From Actinokineospora baliensis (GTDB lineage Bacteria; Actinomycetota; Actinomycetes; Mycobacteriales; Pseudonocardiaceae), in the NCBI RefSeq assembly GCF_016907695.1, contig NZ_JAFBCK010000001.1, forward strand, positions 4,452,001 through 4,516,000: a DNA stretch of 64,000 bases, in the 5' to 3' direction. Shown piece after piece: positions 34,862 to 43,867 of this stretch (the first letter of the stretch is position 1; every line of letters begins with the position of its first letter). The notes beneath the pieces are model-generated. The model did not search any database and was not told the DNA's origin. It was given only the letters and a program-made list of their open reading frames with translations. A program made the position numbers and the translations under genes.

Positions 34862-35721
34862 GCGGCCAGGGCCCACCTGATCGAGCCGACCAGGCAGCGC
34901 CCCGCGCCCCGAACCAGCGGGCCTTCCAGCCCGGGCAGATCCGGCACACGTAGCAGCGACCGTGCCCACGGCGGCAGTGACGCCAGGGCGTTGGCGGCGA
35001 GGACGGCGTACGGAACCCTTACGGGCAAAGGGATCGGCGGGGTCAGCAGCAGGAACCGGGCAGCGTCGCGCGCGGGCCCGGTGGAGCGCAGTTCTGGCCG
35101 GAAGGACGCCAGCCGCTCAGCGAGTTCGGCCTGGTCTCGGGGCGGGTCGACGACGCCGAGCGCGGAGGCGACCCGGGCCGTGTCAGCGACGTAGCCGTCG
35201 TACCCCGCCTGGTCGAGCGGGTGCTGGCCGTAGCGGCGGTGGGCCAACAGGAAGCTGTCGACCTCGGCGACGTGCACCCAGGCCAGCAGGTGCGGATCGG
35301 CTGCGTGGTAGGTCTCGCCGCCGTCGGCCGTGCCGCGGACAGCCTGGTGGATGCCGCGCACGCGGTCCACGGCGGCTTGCGCGTGCTCCGCGGTGCCGAA
35401 CGTCGTCGTCGCCAGGAACGTGCTGGTCCGCTGCAACCGCCCCCACGGGTCACCCCGGTAGCCGGAGTGCGCCGCCACCGCCGCCATCGCCAACGGGTGC
35501 AGCGACTGCAACAGCAGCGCCCGCAACCCCCCGACGAACATCGACGCGTCCCCGTGCACCACCCGGATCGGCCGATCCGCCCCGAACCAGCGCGTCCCCG
35601 GACTGTCGTGGATCCGCACCCGCTCCGCGGGCCCGTTCGGCCCGGCCACCCTGGCGAACAACGCCTCCCCGGCCAACCGCCGCAGCGGCTCCAGCGCCCT
35701 GTCCAACCCCAGCCCGCTCAC
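34858..35721 (-). CDS. MpaB-like oxygenase domain protein (DUF2236)
   Basis: 287 residues. Typical DUF2236 elements are IRVVHGDASMFVGGLRALLLQ as a core (cited in part: VVHGDASMFVGG), LHPLAMAAVAAHSGY, a DPWGRLQRTSTFLATTTFG segment and AADPHLLAWVHVAEVDSF, supplying His residues that bind haem b in latex-clearing and MpaB-type enzymes. The reaction here is unknown; family members oxidise rubber, terpenoids or lipids. Convergent with the DUF1206 gene, overlapping by four bases. Confidence 0.85.
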   Translation of the reverse strand: MSGLGLDRALEPLRRLAGEALFARVAGPNGPAERVRIHDSPGTRWFGADRPIRVVHGDASMFVGGLRALLLQSLHPLAMAAVAAHSGYRGDPWGRLQRTSTFLATTTFGTAEHAQAAVDRVRGIHQAVRGTADGGETYHAADPHLLAWVHVAEVDSFLLAHRRYGQHPLDQAGYDGYVADTARVASALGVVDPPRDQAELAERLASFRPELRSTGPARDAARFLLLTPPIPLPVRVPYAVLAANALASLPPWARSLLRVPDLPGLEGPLVRGAGRCLVGSIRWALAA

Positions 35722-35790
35722 CCCGCCAGCCTATGCGCCATCCGGGTACCCGGCGCAACGGCAGGGTCACCGGGGGCGACATGAACAGGT

Positions 35791-36258
35791 GTGGCTGACG
35801 AACGCGTGAGCTCGACCGCCCCCACCACCGTCGCGCTATCCCACCTGGCACAGCGCATTGTCACCGAGGTCGCGCCTGACCAGGGCGACTACCTCCAGGC
35901 GGTGACCGCGGCCTTGGAAACGGGCGACCGCCGGGCCCGCCTGCTCGGTGGCGCGGTGGGTTCGGGCGTCGAGCCGACCGTGCTGGCGGACCTCATCTAC
36001 CCCCTGCTGACCGGAACCGTCGCCCAGGTCCTCGGCGCTGCGGGCTTCGCCGCGGTGCAACGCCGAAAGCGGTGGCGACGCAAGAACAAGGGCGGACCCC
36101 GACCGAGCACGACGATCAGCATCACGGCCGCGCAGATCGCCCCCATGCGCGAGGCCTGCCTTGCGCACGGCCAAGTGCTCGGGCTGTCCCCGGAAGAGGC
36201 GACGTTGCTCGCCGACGCGCTGGAGCGCGCGTTGCTGCGATCGCAAGACGAGCGATGA
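35791..36258 (+). CDS. Small membrane-associated protein coupled to the M48 protease
   Basis: 155 residues from a GTG. An N-terminal helical region (VALSHLAQRIVTEVAP, DYLQAVTAALETGDRRARLL) leads to one hydrophobic helix (LIYPLLTGTVAQVLGAAGFA), a basic patch (QRRKRWRRKNKGG), and a C-terminal helical section (MREACLAHGQVLGLSPEEAT). Not recognised. Its stop overlaps the protease ATG (ATGA 36255-36258), so it is probably an adaptor or regulator of the protease. Confidence 0.75.
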   Translation: MADERVSSTAPTTVALSHLAQRIVTEVAPDQGDYLQAVTAALETGDRRARLLGGAVGSGVEPTVLADLIYPLLTGTVAQVLGAAGFAAVQRRKRWRRKNKGGPRPSTTISITAAQIAPMREACLAHGQVLGLSPEEATLLADALERALLRSQDER

Positions 36259-38939
36259 CCGCCACTTCCCGAGCCGGGCTGTGGTGGGTCTACCTGTTGG
36301 TCTTCCTCGCCTTGGCGATCAACGGTGCCGGGGCCGCGCAGGCGTTGTTCATGACCAACGACCTCGGCGACACGTGGACCGTGCAGGCGTGCTACACAGC
36401 GCACGGCATCTCGATGGCCGAACCGTTGAACGTCAACCCGATCCGGGACGGGCCCGCGTCCGAAGCGTGCAGCCGCGACTACAACTTCGCGCTCGGCACC
36501 ACGATGGTCATCGGTGCCGCCGCGTTGCCCGCCGCGGCCTGGCTGCTGATGGTGCTCGGCGGTCTCGTCATCCGTTGGCGGCTGCGGCCCGGTCCGGCTA
36601 TCGCGAGACTTGAGGCGGGCTTCGACGAACTGTGCTCGAGCCAAGGGCTGACCGGGCGCCGACGACCCCGGCTGGTGTTGGCGGCGCGCGCGTCTGGGCA
36701 CCGGCAGGCGTTCACCACCGGCGTGCCCGGCGCTCGCCTGTGGGTGGTCGTGCCCGAGGCGTACGCGCACGTCGACCCCCGCGAGTTCGACGTCGTCGTC
36801 AGCCACGAACTCGGCCACGTCCACGCGAAAGACGTCCTGTGGGCTTCGGCGGTGTGGTGGACGGGCTGGATCTCGCTGCCCGCCCTGCTCATCTCGCTCA
36901 CAGCCCTCGCCGGGGATCTCGACGTGGTCTGGGACTTCTACGGCGAGCACCTGGTGGTGGCGCTGGTGACCGCGATAGCCGTCCTGGCGCTGAGAGCGGC
37001 GTTGTTGCGCCGCCGTGAGTTGGCCGCGGACCAGTACGCGGGCGAAGTGCTGGGCGACCCGGTGTCCGCGCGCGAGGTCTTGGTTGGTGCGCCGAGGAAG
37101 TGGTCGCCGTTCGCCGTGCACCCGTCGGCGGCCGAGCGTTCGGCCCCGGACGGGCGGCGGTGGGAGGGCGGGTTCGTCGTCAGCGCCGTCGCGGGTGTGG
37201 TGGCGATGTTGTGCTACCAGGTCTGCTACATCCTGATCAGCGCCTTCGCGGGCGCCACATCGGATGTGCTGGTGTCCCTCGACCTGCCGATGATCCTCGC
37301 CTGCCTGTTGTGGTCCGTCGTGCTGCTCCCCGCGTGGACCCGCCGCGCCCGATCCGGCACGACCCAATGGTTCGGGCCCTTGGCAGGCGCGGTCGTCGGT
37401 CTCGTGGGCGGGTACCAGATCCAGGTCCCCGGCGCCGCCGCGTCGATGCGCCTGATGCTCGAACAGTCCGCCCCCGAACTGGTCGGGCTGATCCTGCTGG
37501 TCACGCTCACCAGCGCGGTTCTCGCCAGGGCAGCGGCCATCCGGCTGGCCCAGACCACCACGATCGCGGCCCGGGTCGGCGCCACACTCGGAATCGCGGT
37601 CGTACTGAGCAGCGGAATCGCGGCCGTCCCCGCGGTGCTGGCGTCCGCGATGCTGTTCGACACGGCCGCCTTGGTGCGGCGGTCGGTGATCGGCGCGGGC
37701 TCCGGTCTCGATTGGACGGTCGCGGTACTGGTGCTCCTCGCCTGCCTCGCCCTGTTGTGGCGGCGCGCGGGTGGGATCTGGATCGCGCTGGCGGGCGCGC
37801 TCACCGGCGGCGCCGCGGCGGCATTCTCGTGGCTGTCGCGGGTCGAGCCAGAGCAGACCGAGGGCGCGGACTACGTGCTCGCCTACCAGTCGTGGTGGAT
37901 CTGCGCCCTCGCCGGTTGGGTCGTCGTACTCGCGATCCTGCTCACCCACCGCGGCGAACCCTGGCTGTCCGCGCTCCTGCTCGGCCTGACCGCCGCTGTG
38001 GTGGCCGGGGTGCTCTGGTTCGCGATCGTCCGGCTCACCGGCAGCGGCCACGGCTGGTCCGCCCTCACCGGATCGCTGAACTACCCGTCCTGGCTCCTGC
38101 TCGTCACCGTGTTCGCGACGACGCCCGTCCTGCTGGTCGCCGCCCGCCAGTCCTTCACCCCCTCCCCGCTGCTCTGGTCCGCCACCACGGTCGTGGTGAC
38201 GGCGTCACTGGCCGCCCTCATGATCACCGGCCCGTTGTCCACCCTCACCGTGGCCCCGGGCGACGGCGACGAAAGCGCAGGCGCCGCCTACGAACCCCCA
38301 CCCGCGCCCATGGCCAACCCCAACGCCTACCGCCGACTGTCGGACACCGACATCATGAAAGCCGTCTCAGTGGCCGCGGCGACTTTCCCCGCCGGAACCA
38401 GGGAAGTACCGACACCGCCACCGGGCGATACCGAGGTCGTCACCCCAGCCAGCTGCCAAGACACCGTCGACCGCGCCGCGGCCGCCGAAAAGGCCGCTCC
38501 CCGCACCGCCGAACAGTCCCGAACCTTCGTCGTCCCCGTCGAAGGCGTCGCGAACGGCGTGGTGGTCGAGATCACCCTCCTCTCCTACCGGACCGAACCC
38601 CACGTCCTGGCCACTGTGGACGAAAGCCTCCGCGCCTGCGCCCACTTCACCACCCCCAACCCCACCGCCGACGACGGCGTAACCCGGGCACGGCTGATGC
38701 CCCGAACCGCCCTCCCCTCGCCATACCCGACCCGCCACGTCGCGGGCTTCGCCCACAGCACCCGAGGCCCCCAACGCGACTACGCCGTTGTTCAACAGTT
38801 GGTCACCGCGGCAGGCAACAACATCCTCCAGATCGATGTCGCGTGGACCTACCGCGCGACCCCACCCCCAGCCGCCACCGTCGCCACCATCGACCAGATC
38901 ACCATCGGCGCCATGGCAGGCCTCATCGCAGGCCTGTGA
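36255..38939 (+). CDS. Large polytopic M48-type zinc metalloprotease
   Basis: 894 residues with about 15 predicted membrane helices. The peptidase core has the zinc motif HELGH at 184-188 (FDVVVSHELGHVHAKDVLW) and the third ligand in RRRELAADQYAGE (Glu255), the arrangement of M48/HtpX-type proteases; BlaR-type M56 enzymes are similar. Around eleven helices follow the catalytic part, ending in a soluble C-terminal domain (residues about 680-894) with DTVDRAAAAEKA and VVVEITLLSYRTEP. HtpX is about 290 residues, so the extension is remarkable. Co-translated with the small upstream protein. Likely membrane quality control or regulated proteolysis, by inference. Confidence 0.8.
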   Translation: MTATSRAGLWWVYLLVFLALAINGAGAAQALFMTNDLGDTWTVQACYTAHGISMAEPLNVNPIRDGPASEACSRDYNFALGTTMVIGAAALPAAAWLLMVLGGLVIRWRLRPGPAIARLEAGFDELCSSQGLTGRRRPRLVLAARASGHRQAFTTGVPGARLWVVVPEAYAHVDPREFDVVVSHELGHVHAKDVLWASAVWWTGWISLPALLISLTALAGDLDVVWDFYGEHLVVALVTAIAVLALRAALLRRRELAADQYAGEVLGDPVSAREVLVGAPRKWSPFAVHPSAAERSAPDGRRWEGGFVVSAVAGVVAMLCYQVCYILISAFAGATSDVLVSLDLPMILACLLWSVVLLPAWTRRARSGTTQWFGPLAGAVVGLVGGYQIQVPGAAASMRLMLEQSAPELVGLILLVTLTSAVLARAAAIRLAQTTTIAARVGATLGIAVVLSSGIAAVPAVLASAMLFDTAALVRRSVIGAGSGLDWTVAVLVLLACLALLWRRAGGIWIALAGALTGGAAAAFSWLSRVEPEQTEGADYVLAYQSWWICALAGWVVVLAILLTHRGEPWLSALLLGLTAAVVAGVLWFAIVRLTGSGHGWSALTGSLNYPSWLLLVTVFATTPVLLVAARQSFTPSPLLWSATTVVVTASLAALMITGPLSTLTVAPGDGDESAGAAYEPPPAPMANPNAYRRLSDTDIMKAVSVAAATFPAGTREVPTPPPGDTEVVTPASCQDTVDRAAAAEKAAPRTAEQSRTFVVPVEGVANGVVVEITLLSYRTEPHVLATVDESLRACAHFTTPNPTADDGVTRARLMPRTALPSPYPTRHVAGFAHSTRGPQRDYAVVQQLVTAAGNNILQIDVAWTYRATPPPAATVATIDQITIGAMAGLIAGL

Positions 38940-38951
38940 GACCCGGCAGCG

Positions 38952-39755
38952 TCAGACGGCTTTGAGGAGGCCTGCGTCGATGGGGATGGTGGTGCCGGTG
39001 GTGCTGGCGGAGCGGGGGGAGGCCAAGAGGAGGACCATGTCGGCGATTTCCTCGGGGGTGATGAGGCGGCCGGTGAGCATGTTGAGCAGTTGGGGGGCTT
39101 GGGTGGTGAGGACCTCTTCCCTTGTGGAGCCCAACATGCCCGCCATGCGGTCCGCCGCGCCTCCCGGGTCGGTCCACCACGGGGTGCGGACGCCGCCGGG
39201 GGAGATGGTGTTGACGCGGATGCCCTGGGGGGCGAACTCCTCCGACAGGACTTTGGTGAGGTTGTTGAGGGCCGCTTTGGCCGCGCCGTAGTCGACGTTC
39301 ATGGGGGAGGGTTGGGTGGCCAGGGTGGTGGAGATGTTGATGATCGAGCCGCCGCGGGTCGCCAGGTGGGGGAGGGCGGCGCGGATGGCGCGGACGGCGC
39401 TGAAGAGGTTGAACTCGAACATGGCGCGCCAGTCCTCATCGGTGGCGTCGTGGAAGGACGTTCGGGGGAGTTTGACACCCGGTGGCGGTCCGCCCGCGTT
39501 GTTGACCAGGATGTCGAGGCCGCCGAAGGCGGAGACGGCTTCGGCGATGGCCTGTTCGGGCGCGGCGGGGTCCATCAGGTCCAGCGCGGTGTGGCGAAGG
39601 GACGGTCCGGCCACCGCGTCCAGTTCGCTCGATGTGCCGCGGGACACGGCGAGCACCTTCGCGCCCTCGTCCAACAACGACCTGGTGATGGCGAGACCGA
39701 TGCCCTTGGAGGCACCGGTGACCACCGCGACCCGACCAGCCAGCTTGAGATCCAT
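38952..39755 (-). CDS. SDR-family oxidoreductase
   Basis: 267-residue classical short-chain dehydrogenase. Motifs: nucleotide-binding VVTGASKGIG, LVNNAGGPPP, Ser in INISTT, and the catalytic Tyr-Lys in VDYGAAKAAL. The loop SPGGVRTPWWTDPGG and the C-terminal TGTTIPIDAG are also typical. The family spans many alcohols and ketones; the substrate cannot be stated. Convergent with the M48 operon and followed upstream by the snapalysin gene's terminator. Confidence 0.88.
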   Translation of the reverse strand: MDLKLAGRVAVVTGASKGIGLAITRSLLDEGAKVLAVSRGTSSELDAVAGPSLRHTALDLMDPAAPEQAIAEAVSAFGGLDILVNNAGGPPPGVKLPRTSFHDATDEDWRAMFEFNLFSAVRAIRAALPHLATRGGSIINISTTLATQPSPMNVDYGAAKAALNNLTKVLSEEFAPQGIRVNTISPGGVRTPWWTDPGGAADRMAGMLGSTREEVLTTQAPQLLNMLTGRLITPEEIADMVLLLASPRSASTTGTTIPIDAGLLKAV

Positions 39756-39832
39756 TGGGGTTCGCCCTTTCTGTTGTTCTATCCGGGTGAACACCGGACC
39801 CCAGCAGAACGTTGCACTCCCGGAAACACAAA

Positions 39833-39860
39833 AGTCCCCTCCCAGACCAGGGAGGGGACT
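39833..39860 (-). terminator. Terminator of the snapalysin gene
   Basis: Perfect 11-bp stem AGTCCCCTCCC / GGGAGGGGACT with a six-base loop, followed on the minus strand by TTTGTGTTT. Begins 12 bases past the stop at 39872. Confidence 0.92.
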
Positions 39861-39871
39861 CGCTGTGTGTC

Positions 39872-40645
39872 CTACTTGGAGGCGAGGGCCTTGAGGCCCG
39901 CGTAGTCACCGGCACCCAGGAGGCGGCGGGAGGTGTCGCACGGCGAGCTGGCCGGGGTCATGGTCTGGGTGGCGTTGTTGGTCTGGTCGACGTGGCCGAG
40001 GCCCGCGGTGTGGAGGCGCTCGTGGGTGAGGGTGGTCTCGAGGTCGTACTGCTGGCCGGTGCAGTTGGCCGGCTTGGTGGTGAACCAGGTGTACGCGACG
40101 TTGTCGATCAGGGTGTCCGACGCGATGACAACACCCTTGGCGTTGTAGTAGGTGCAGGTGTAGGCCAGAACCTTCGACGGCAGGGTGCCCCAGCCGGTCA
40201 CCGACTTGTTGTCGTTGCCGGTGCAGGTGGCGGTCGACGAAACCTGCGGCTTCAAAGTGGTGGTACCGGCGTAGTTGTAGGTCGAGGTGGTCAGGTTCGT
40301 CAGCCCGCAGCGGTTGGTGCCCTTGGCGACGGTGTTCGTCGAGGTGGTGATGGCGCCAAGAGCGGTCGACGCGATGTTGGCCGGAACACCGTCGCCGTTG
40401 TACAGCCAGTTCAGCGTGCCGACCTTCCAGGTCTTCAGCGCGTAGGTGGTGTCCTCGCACGCCGAGGCGGCGGAGGCGGCCGCGGCAGAGGCGGTGACGG
40501 CGTCGCCCTCGTCGTAGGTGAAGGCCTCGGCCACCAGGAACACCTGGTCGTCAGCGGCGACGACGGAGGTGACCGGCTGCGCGGCGATGATCACCGAAGC
40601 GGCGGCCAGTGCGGTGGCGGCGAGGGTGGTGATCGAGCGGCGCAT
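39872..40645 (-). CDS. Snapalysin-type secreted zinc metalloprotease (M7)
   Basis: 257 residues: signal peptide (MRRSITTLAATALAAASVI), a propeptide, and a small metzincin domain with HERLHTAGLGH at 208-218 followed by D and a Met-turn TMTPASS. Snapalysins of Streptomyces use HExxHxxGxxD/H as here. The domain is Thr/Asn-rich (ITTSTNTVAKGTN), typical for secreted proteins. It should digest extracellular protein. Ribosome site GAGGAG; strong terminator downstream. Confidence 0.86.
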   Translation of the reverse strand: MRRSITTLAATALAAASVIIAAQPVTSVVAADDQVFLVAEAFTYDEGDAVTASAAAASAASACEDTTYALKTWKVGTLNWLYNGDGVPANIASTALGAITTSTNTVAKGTNRCGLTNLTTSTYNYAGTTTLKPQVSSTATCTGNDNKSVTGWGTLPSKVLAYTCTYYNAKGVVIASDTLIDNVAYTWFTTKPANCTGQQYDLETTLTHERLHTAGLGHVDQTNNATQTMTPASSPCDTSRRLLGAGDYAGLKALASK

Positions 40646-40862
40646 CTGGTGCTCCTCGGTCGGTCTTGGCTGGATGACACAAGATTCGAGGTCCGCGGGA
40701 GCGGGTCGGGTACCGCGACGGGTGCGTCTCGGGTGCACGGCTAACCCGGCACGACGCGCTGCCGAAACTAGATGGCTCAGCCGATCCGTCGTCCCCCACA
40801 CAGGCGGCCAGACGCCGCGACCTAGCGCCCACCGTGACCGCCGACACCACACAGGTGGGCGC

Positions 40863-41858
40863 CTAGGGCGTCACCAGCGCCGTGAACACCAGCGGCGCAA
40901 CCGCCAGGACCAGCAGCAACAGCAGGTTCGTCCGCCGGTAGAAGACCAACAAGGCCACGAACTCGCGCAGGAACGCGCTGGGCACGAAGTACGACGCCGT
41001 CCGGGCGCCGACCACGGTCACCCGCAACCGCAGGCGCCGGGACAGCACCGCGGTCCGGAAGACGTGGTAGTTGTTGGTCACCGCCACCGTCTTGCCGGTG
41101 TGACCGCGCTCGTCGAGCAGCGCGATGCTGTAGCGGAGGTTCTGCTCCGTCGTGGTGGCCCGGTCCTCCAGCACGATCCGATCCGCGGGCACCCCCTGCT
41201 CGCGCAGGTACCCGCTCATCGCCTCCGCCTCGGACACCAGCTCATCGGCCCCCTGACCGCCGGACACGACGACCAGGGCGTCCGCGCGGTGCTCCCGGTA
41301 CCGCACCGCGCGGTCCAGCCGGGCCTTGAGCAGCGGCGGCACCTTGTCGCCGCGCAGACCGGCGCCCAGCACGATGATCGCGCCTGCGCTGGCGCGCTTG
41401 CCCAGCCTGCTGTAGATCGCCGAATACGCGACCAGCGCGATGAACAGGAACGCCAGGTACCCGGCGACCAGCGACACCGAGGCCGCCACCGCCACCAGCC
41501 ACGGCGACCCGCCGGAGGCCATCGCGGCCACGGTCAGCCCGACCACCCCCAGCGCGGCGACCCCGGCGAGCAGCGACAACAGGTTCGCCAACCGGCGCCC
41601 CTCCCGCCGCCACATCACCACACCGTTGGCGATCAGGGCCAGCGGCAGCACGAGCAACACCAGCAACGCCACCGCTGCCGCCACCCAGATCAGGAAAGCA
41701 CGCAGGAACTGGACACCCGACAGCGCCACCAACAACCACAGCCCCGCGAGCACCGCGGCGATCCCGAGCCACACCGCGTTGCCCAACCGCCGGGGTTCGC
41801 GGTACACGCGCGCGGCGAACACCAGCAGTGCCACCAGCGCCAGAACTCCGAAGACCAT
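40863..41858 (-). CDS. YdcF/ElyC-like DUF218 membrane protein
   Basis: 331 residues. Four or five N-terminal helices (VWLGIAAVLAGLWLLVAL, AAAVALLVLLVLPLALI and others) precede a DUF218 domain: AIIVLGAGLRGDKVPPLL, ALVVVSGGQGADEL, YLREQGVPADRIVLEDRATTT and TNNYHVFRT, with a last hydrophobic helix. ElyC/SanA/YdcF relatives work in envelope biogenesis, possibly in lipid-carrier metabolism. GGAGGG precedes the ATG by 2 bases, close but usable. Confidence 0.87.
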   Translation of the reverse strand: MVFGVLALVALLVFAARVYREPRRLGNAVWLGIAAVLAGLWLLVALSGVQFLRAFLIWVAAAVALLVLLVLPLALIANGVVMWRREGRRLANLLSLLAGVAALGVVGLTVAAMASGGSPWLVAVAASVSLVAGYLAFLFIALVAYSAIYSRLGKRASAGAIIVLGAGLRGDKVPPLLKARLDRAVRYREHRADALVVVSGGQGADELVSEAEAMSGYLREQGVPADRIVLEDRATTTEQNLRYSIALLDERGHTGKTVAVTNNYHVFRTAVLSRRLRLRVTVVGARTASYFVPSAFLREFVALLVFYRRTNLLLLLVLAVAPLVFTALVTP

Positions 41859-41958
41859 GACCCTCCGCGGCCGTCCGCACCACCACCGGCGTCGAGCCGT
41901 GACCGTAGCACCCGGTCCCCGACCCCGGGCACCTGGCCGGTCGAGTGGTCCACTGTGG

Positions 41959-42606
41959 TCAGTCGCGGGTTCGGACACCGCGGATGAGCAGGTAGAACAT
42001 CAGGCCGAACTCCGCGATCCACGTCGGTGCCGAGACCACCTCGCGCAGCAGGGTGGGCGCGGTGGGCAGGGTGAACGCGAGGACCGGATCGGCGACCCAG
42101 GCAACTGTGCTGATCATGAGCAGGACGCCGAGGACGCTCGGGAACAAGGGCGAGCGGTAGGCCAGATAGCCCATCGGCAGCAGCCAGAGACCGAAGAACA
42201 CCCCGGCGAGGACGTAGCCGTCGGTGTGCAGGTCGAGCAGGAGCGCGGCCAGGGCCGGATCGTCGGTCGCGCGCAGGGCGCCCGCGTGCAGGGCCAGGTT
42301 GAGCACGATGAGTCCCGCGCCGACCGACACGAACACCAGCAGGGCGTTGGCCGCCAGGTGGTCCACGTGGTGCAGCAGGCGCTGGAGGGTGAGTCCCAGT
42401 AGGACGAAGACGACCGCCATCAGGACATCCGCCGCCAGACCCCAGCGGTACAGGGTCTCGTTGGCGACGATGTTCGCGGCCGTGGCCGCCGGGTCGCCGG
42501 GAACGCGAATGGATCCGCGCACGAACAGCTCTGCCCAGCCGCCCAGCACGGCGAGCAGCAGGTACAGCGCTCCAGCGGTTCGGGCGAGCGTCACGGGTTT
42601 GGTCAT
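41959..42606 (-). CDS. DUF4386-family membrane protein
   Basis: 215 residues with six helices. The opening TARTAGALYLLLAVLGG-like ARTAGALYLLLAVLGGWAE, GDPAATAANIVANETLYRWG, and LAYRSPLFPSVLGVLL match DUF4386. Function unknown. Divergent from the two-component system starting at 42737; in other genomes such proteins often flank regulators, so control by it is possible. Confidence 0.82.
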   Translation of the reverse strand: MTKPVTLARTAGALYLLLAVLGGWAELFVRGSIRVPGDPAATAANIVANETLYRWGLAADVLMAVVFVLLGLTLQRLLHHVDHLAANALLVFVSVGAGLIVLNLALHAGALRATDDPALAALLLDLHTDGYVLAGVFFGLWLLPMGYLAYRSPLFPSVLGVLLMISTVAWVADPVLAFTLPTAPTLLREVVSAPTWIAEFGLMFYLLIRGVRTRD

Positions 42607-42736
42607 GGCGGCAACGCTGCCGGGCGGGCGAGCGCCGCACCTCCCCGCGCGGGCTCGACCTCCTCCACCCAAAGGTGGAGCCGCCCCAGCCCCGAGACGG
42701 GTCCGCGGCTTGTCGGGCACCACCTAAACTCCGCTC

Positions 42737-43867
42737 ATGTCACGAGCCTGGCGGTACCTGCTCGCGGTGGGTATCGGTGCCGCCGCGTGGTGTGCGATGG
42801 CCGCGGTCCTCGTGTCCGAGTCGATGACCGCGGCCGAGGAGGACGCGGTCGGGGCGATCCTGGCGGTGGACGCGCTCGTCGGCCTCGTGGCGCTGACCCT
42901 GCTCCCGCTGAGGCGGCGCTACCCGCTGGTCATCGCGTGCGTGACAAGTGCGGCTTGCGCGGTGTCGGCGGTAGGCCTGGGACCCATGGTTGTGGCTGTC
43001 GCGTCGATGGCCACGCGGCGACGCGCGGTGTGGGTCGGTTCGGCGGCCGCGGTGTTCGTCGCGGGAATGGTCGCCTCGGACCTGCTGTGGCGCAAACCCG
43101 AAGGTGGCGCTGCCGAGGTGGTCACCGGTGTCGTGCTCGCGGGCGTGATCTTCGGCGCGGCTGTCGTCACCGGCTACTACACCGCCGCTCGCCGTGAGCT
43201 GGTCGACTCGCTGCGTGACCGCGCACGCACTGCGGAACGCGAACAGGCATTGACCGCTGTGGTCGCCCGCGACGCCGAACGCACCCGCATCGCCAGGGAC
43301 ATGCACGACGTCTTGGCGCACCGGATCTCCCTGGTCGCGTTGCACGCGGGCGCGTTGACCTACCGTGACGACCTCAGCCGGGGTGAGACGGTCAAGGTCG
43401 CCCAGACCATCCAGTCCAACGCGCAGCTCGCGCTGAGCGAGCTGCGCGCCGTGCTCGGCGTGCTGCGCCCCGACGACCCCTCCGACCAGCCAACCCTCGC
43501 CGAGTTGCCCGCCCTGGTGGCCGACGCGCGCGAAGCCGGAGCCGAGGTTTTGGTCGACAACCGTTGCCCAGCAGGGGAATCACTGCCAGAACACCTGTCA
43601 TGCACCGCGTTCCGCGTCGTGCAGGAAGCCCTGACGAACGCCCGGAAGCACGCGCCGGGCGCGCCGGTCACCATCCGGATCTCCGGCGCCCCGGCGGGGG
43701 TGCTCGAAGTCGAGGTCCACAACCCGGTCGGGCCCGAGGGCAGCGCACCCCCGGGCGTGGGGCTCGTGGGGCTGGCCGAACGCGCGGAACTCGTCGGCGG
43801 CACCCTCCACCACGGCCGGTCCGACGGGTCGTTCATCGTCACCGCGAGGCTGCCGTGGCCGAGGTGA
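42737..43867 (+). CDS. NarL-type sensor histidine kinase
   Basis: 376 residues. About five N-terminal helices, then a HisKA_3 dimerisation domain with His190 in ARDMHDVLAHRISLVALHAG and a HATPase domain (FRVVQEALTNARKHAPGAP, GVGLVGLAERAELVGG). It phosphorylates the response regulator encoded next, whose GTG start overlaps this stop (GTGA, 43864-43867). The lack of an extracytoplasmic domain suggests a membrane or envelope signal, as in DesK/LiaS kinases. Confidence 0.9.
   Translation: MSRAWRYLLAVGIGAAAWCAMAAVLVSESMTAAEEDAVGAILAVDALVGLVALTLLPLRRRYPLVIACVTSAACAVSAVGLGPMVVAVASMATRRRAVWVGSAAAVFVAGMVASDLLWRKPEGGAAEVVTGVVLAGVIFGAAVVTGYYTAARRELVDSLRDRARTAEREQALTAVVARDAERTRIARDMHDVLAHRISLVALHAGALTYRDDLSRGETVKVAQTIQSNAQLALSELRAVLGVLRPDDPSDQPTLAELPALVADAREAGAEVLVDNRCPAGESLPEHLSCTAFRVVQEALTNARKHAPGAPVTIRISGAPAGVLEVEVHNPVGPEGSAPPGVGLVGLAERAELVGGTLHHGRSDGSFIVTARLPWPR

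Noticed and set aside
35997..38051. 684-codon minus-strand frame opposite the M48 gene
   Set aside because: Antisense shadow; low-complexity Gln/Arg/Gly/His sequence and no start signals.
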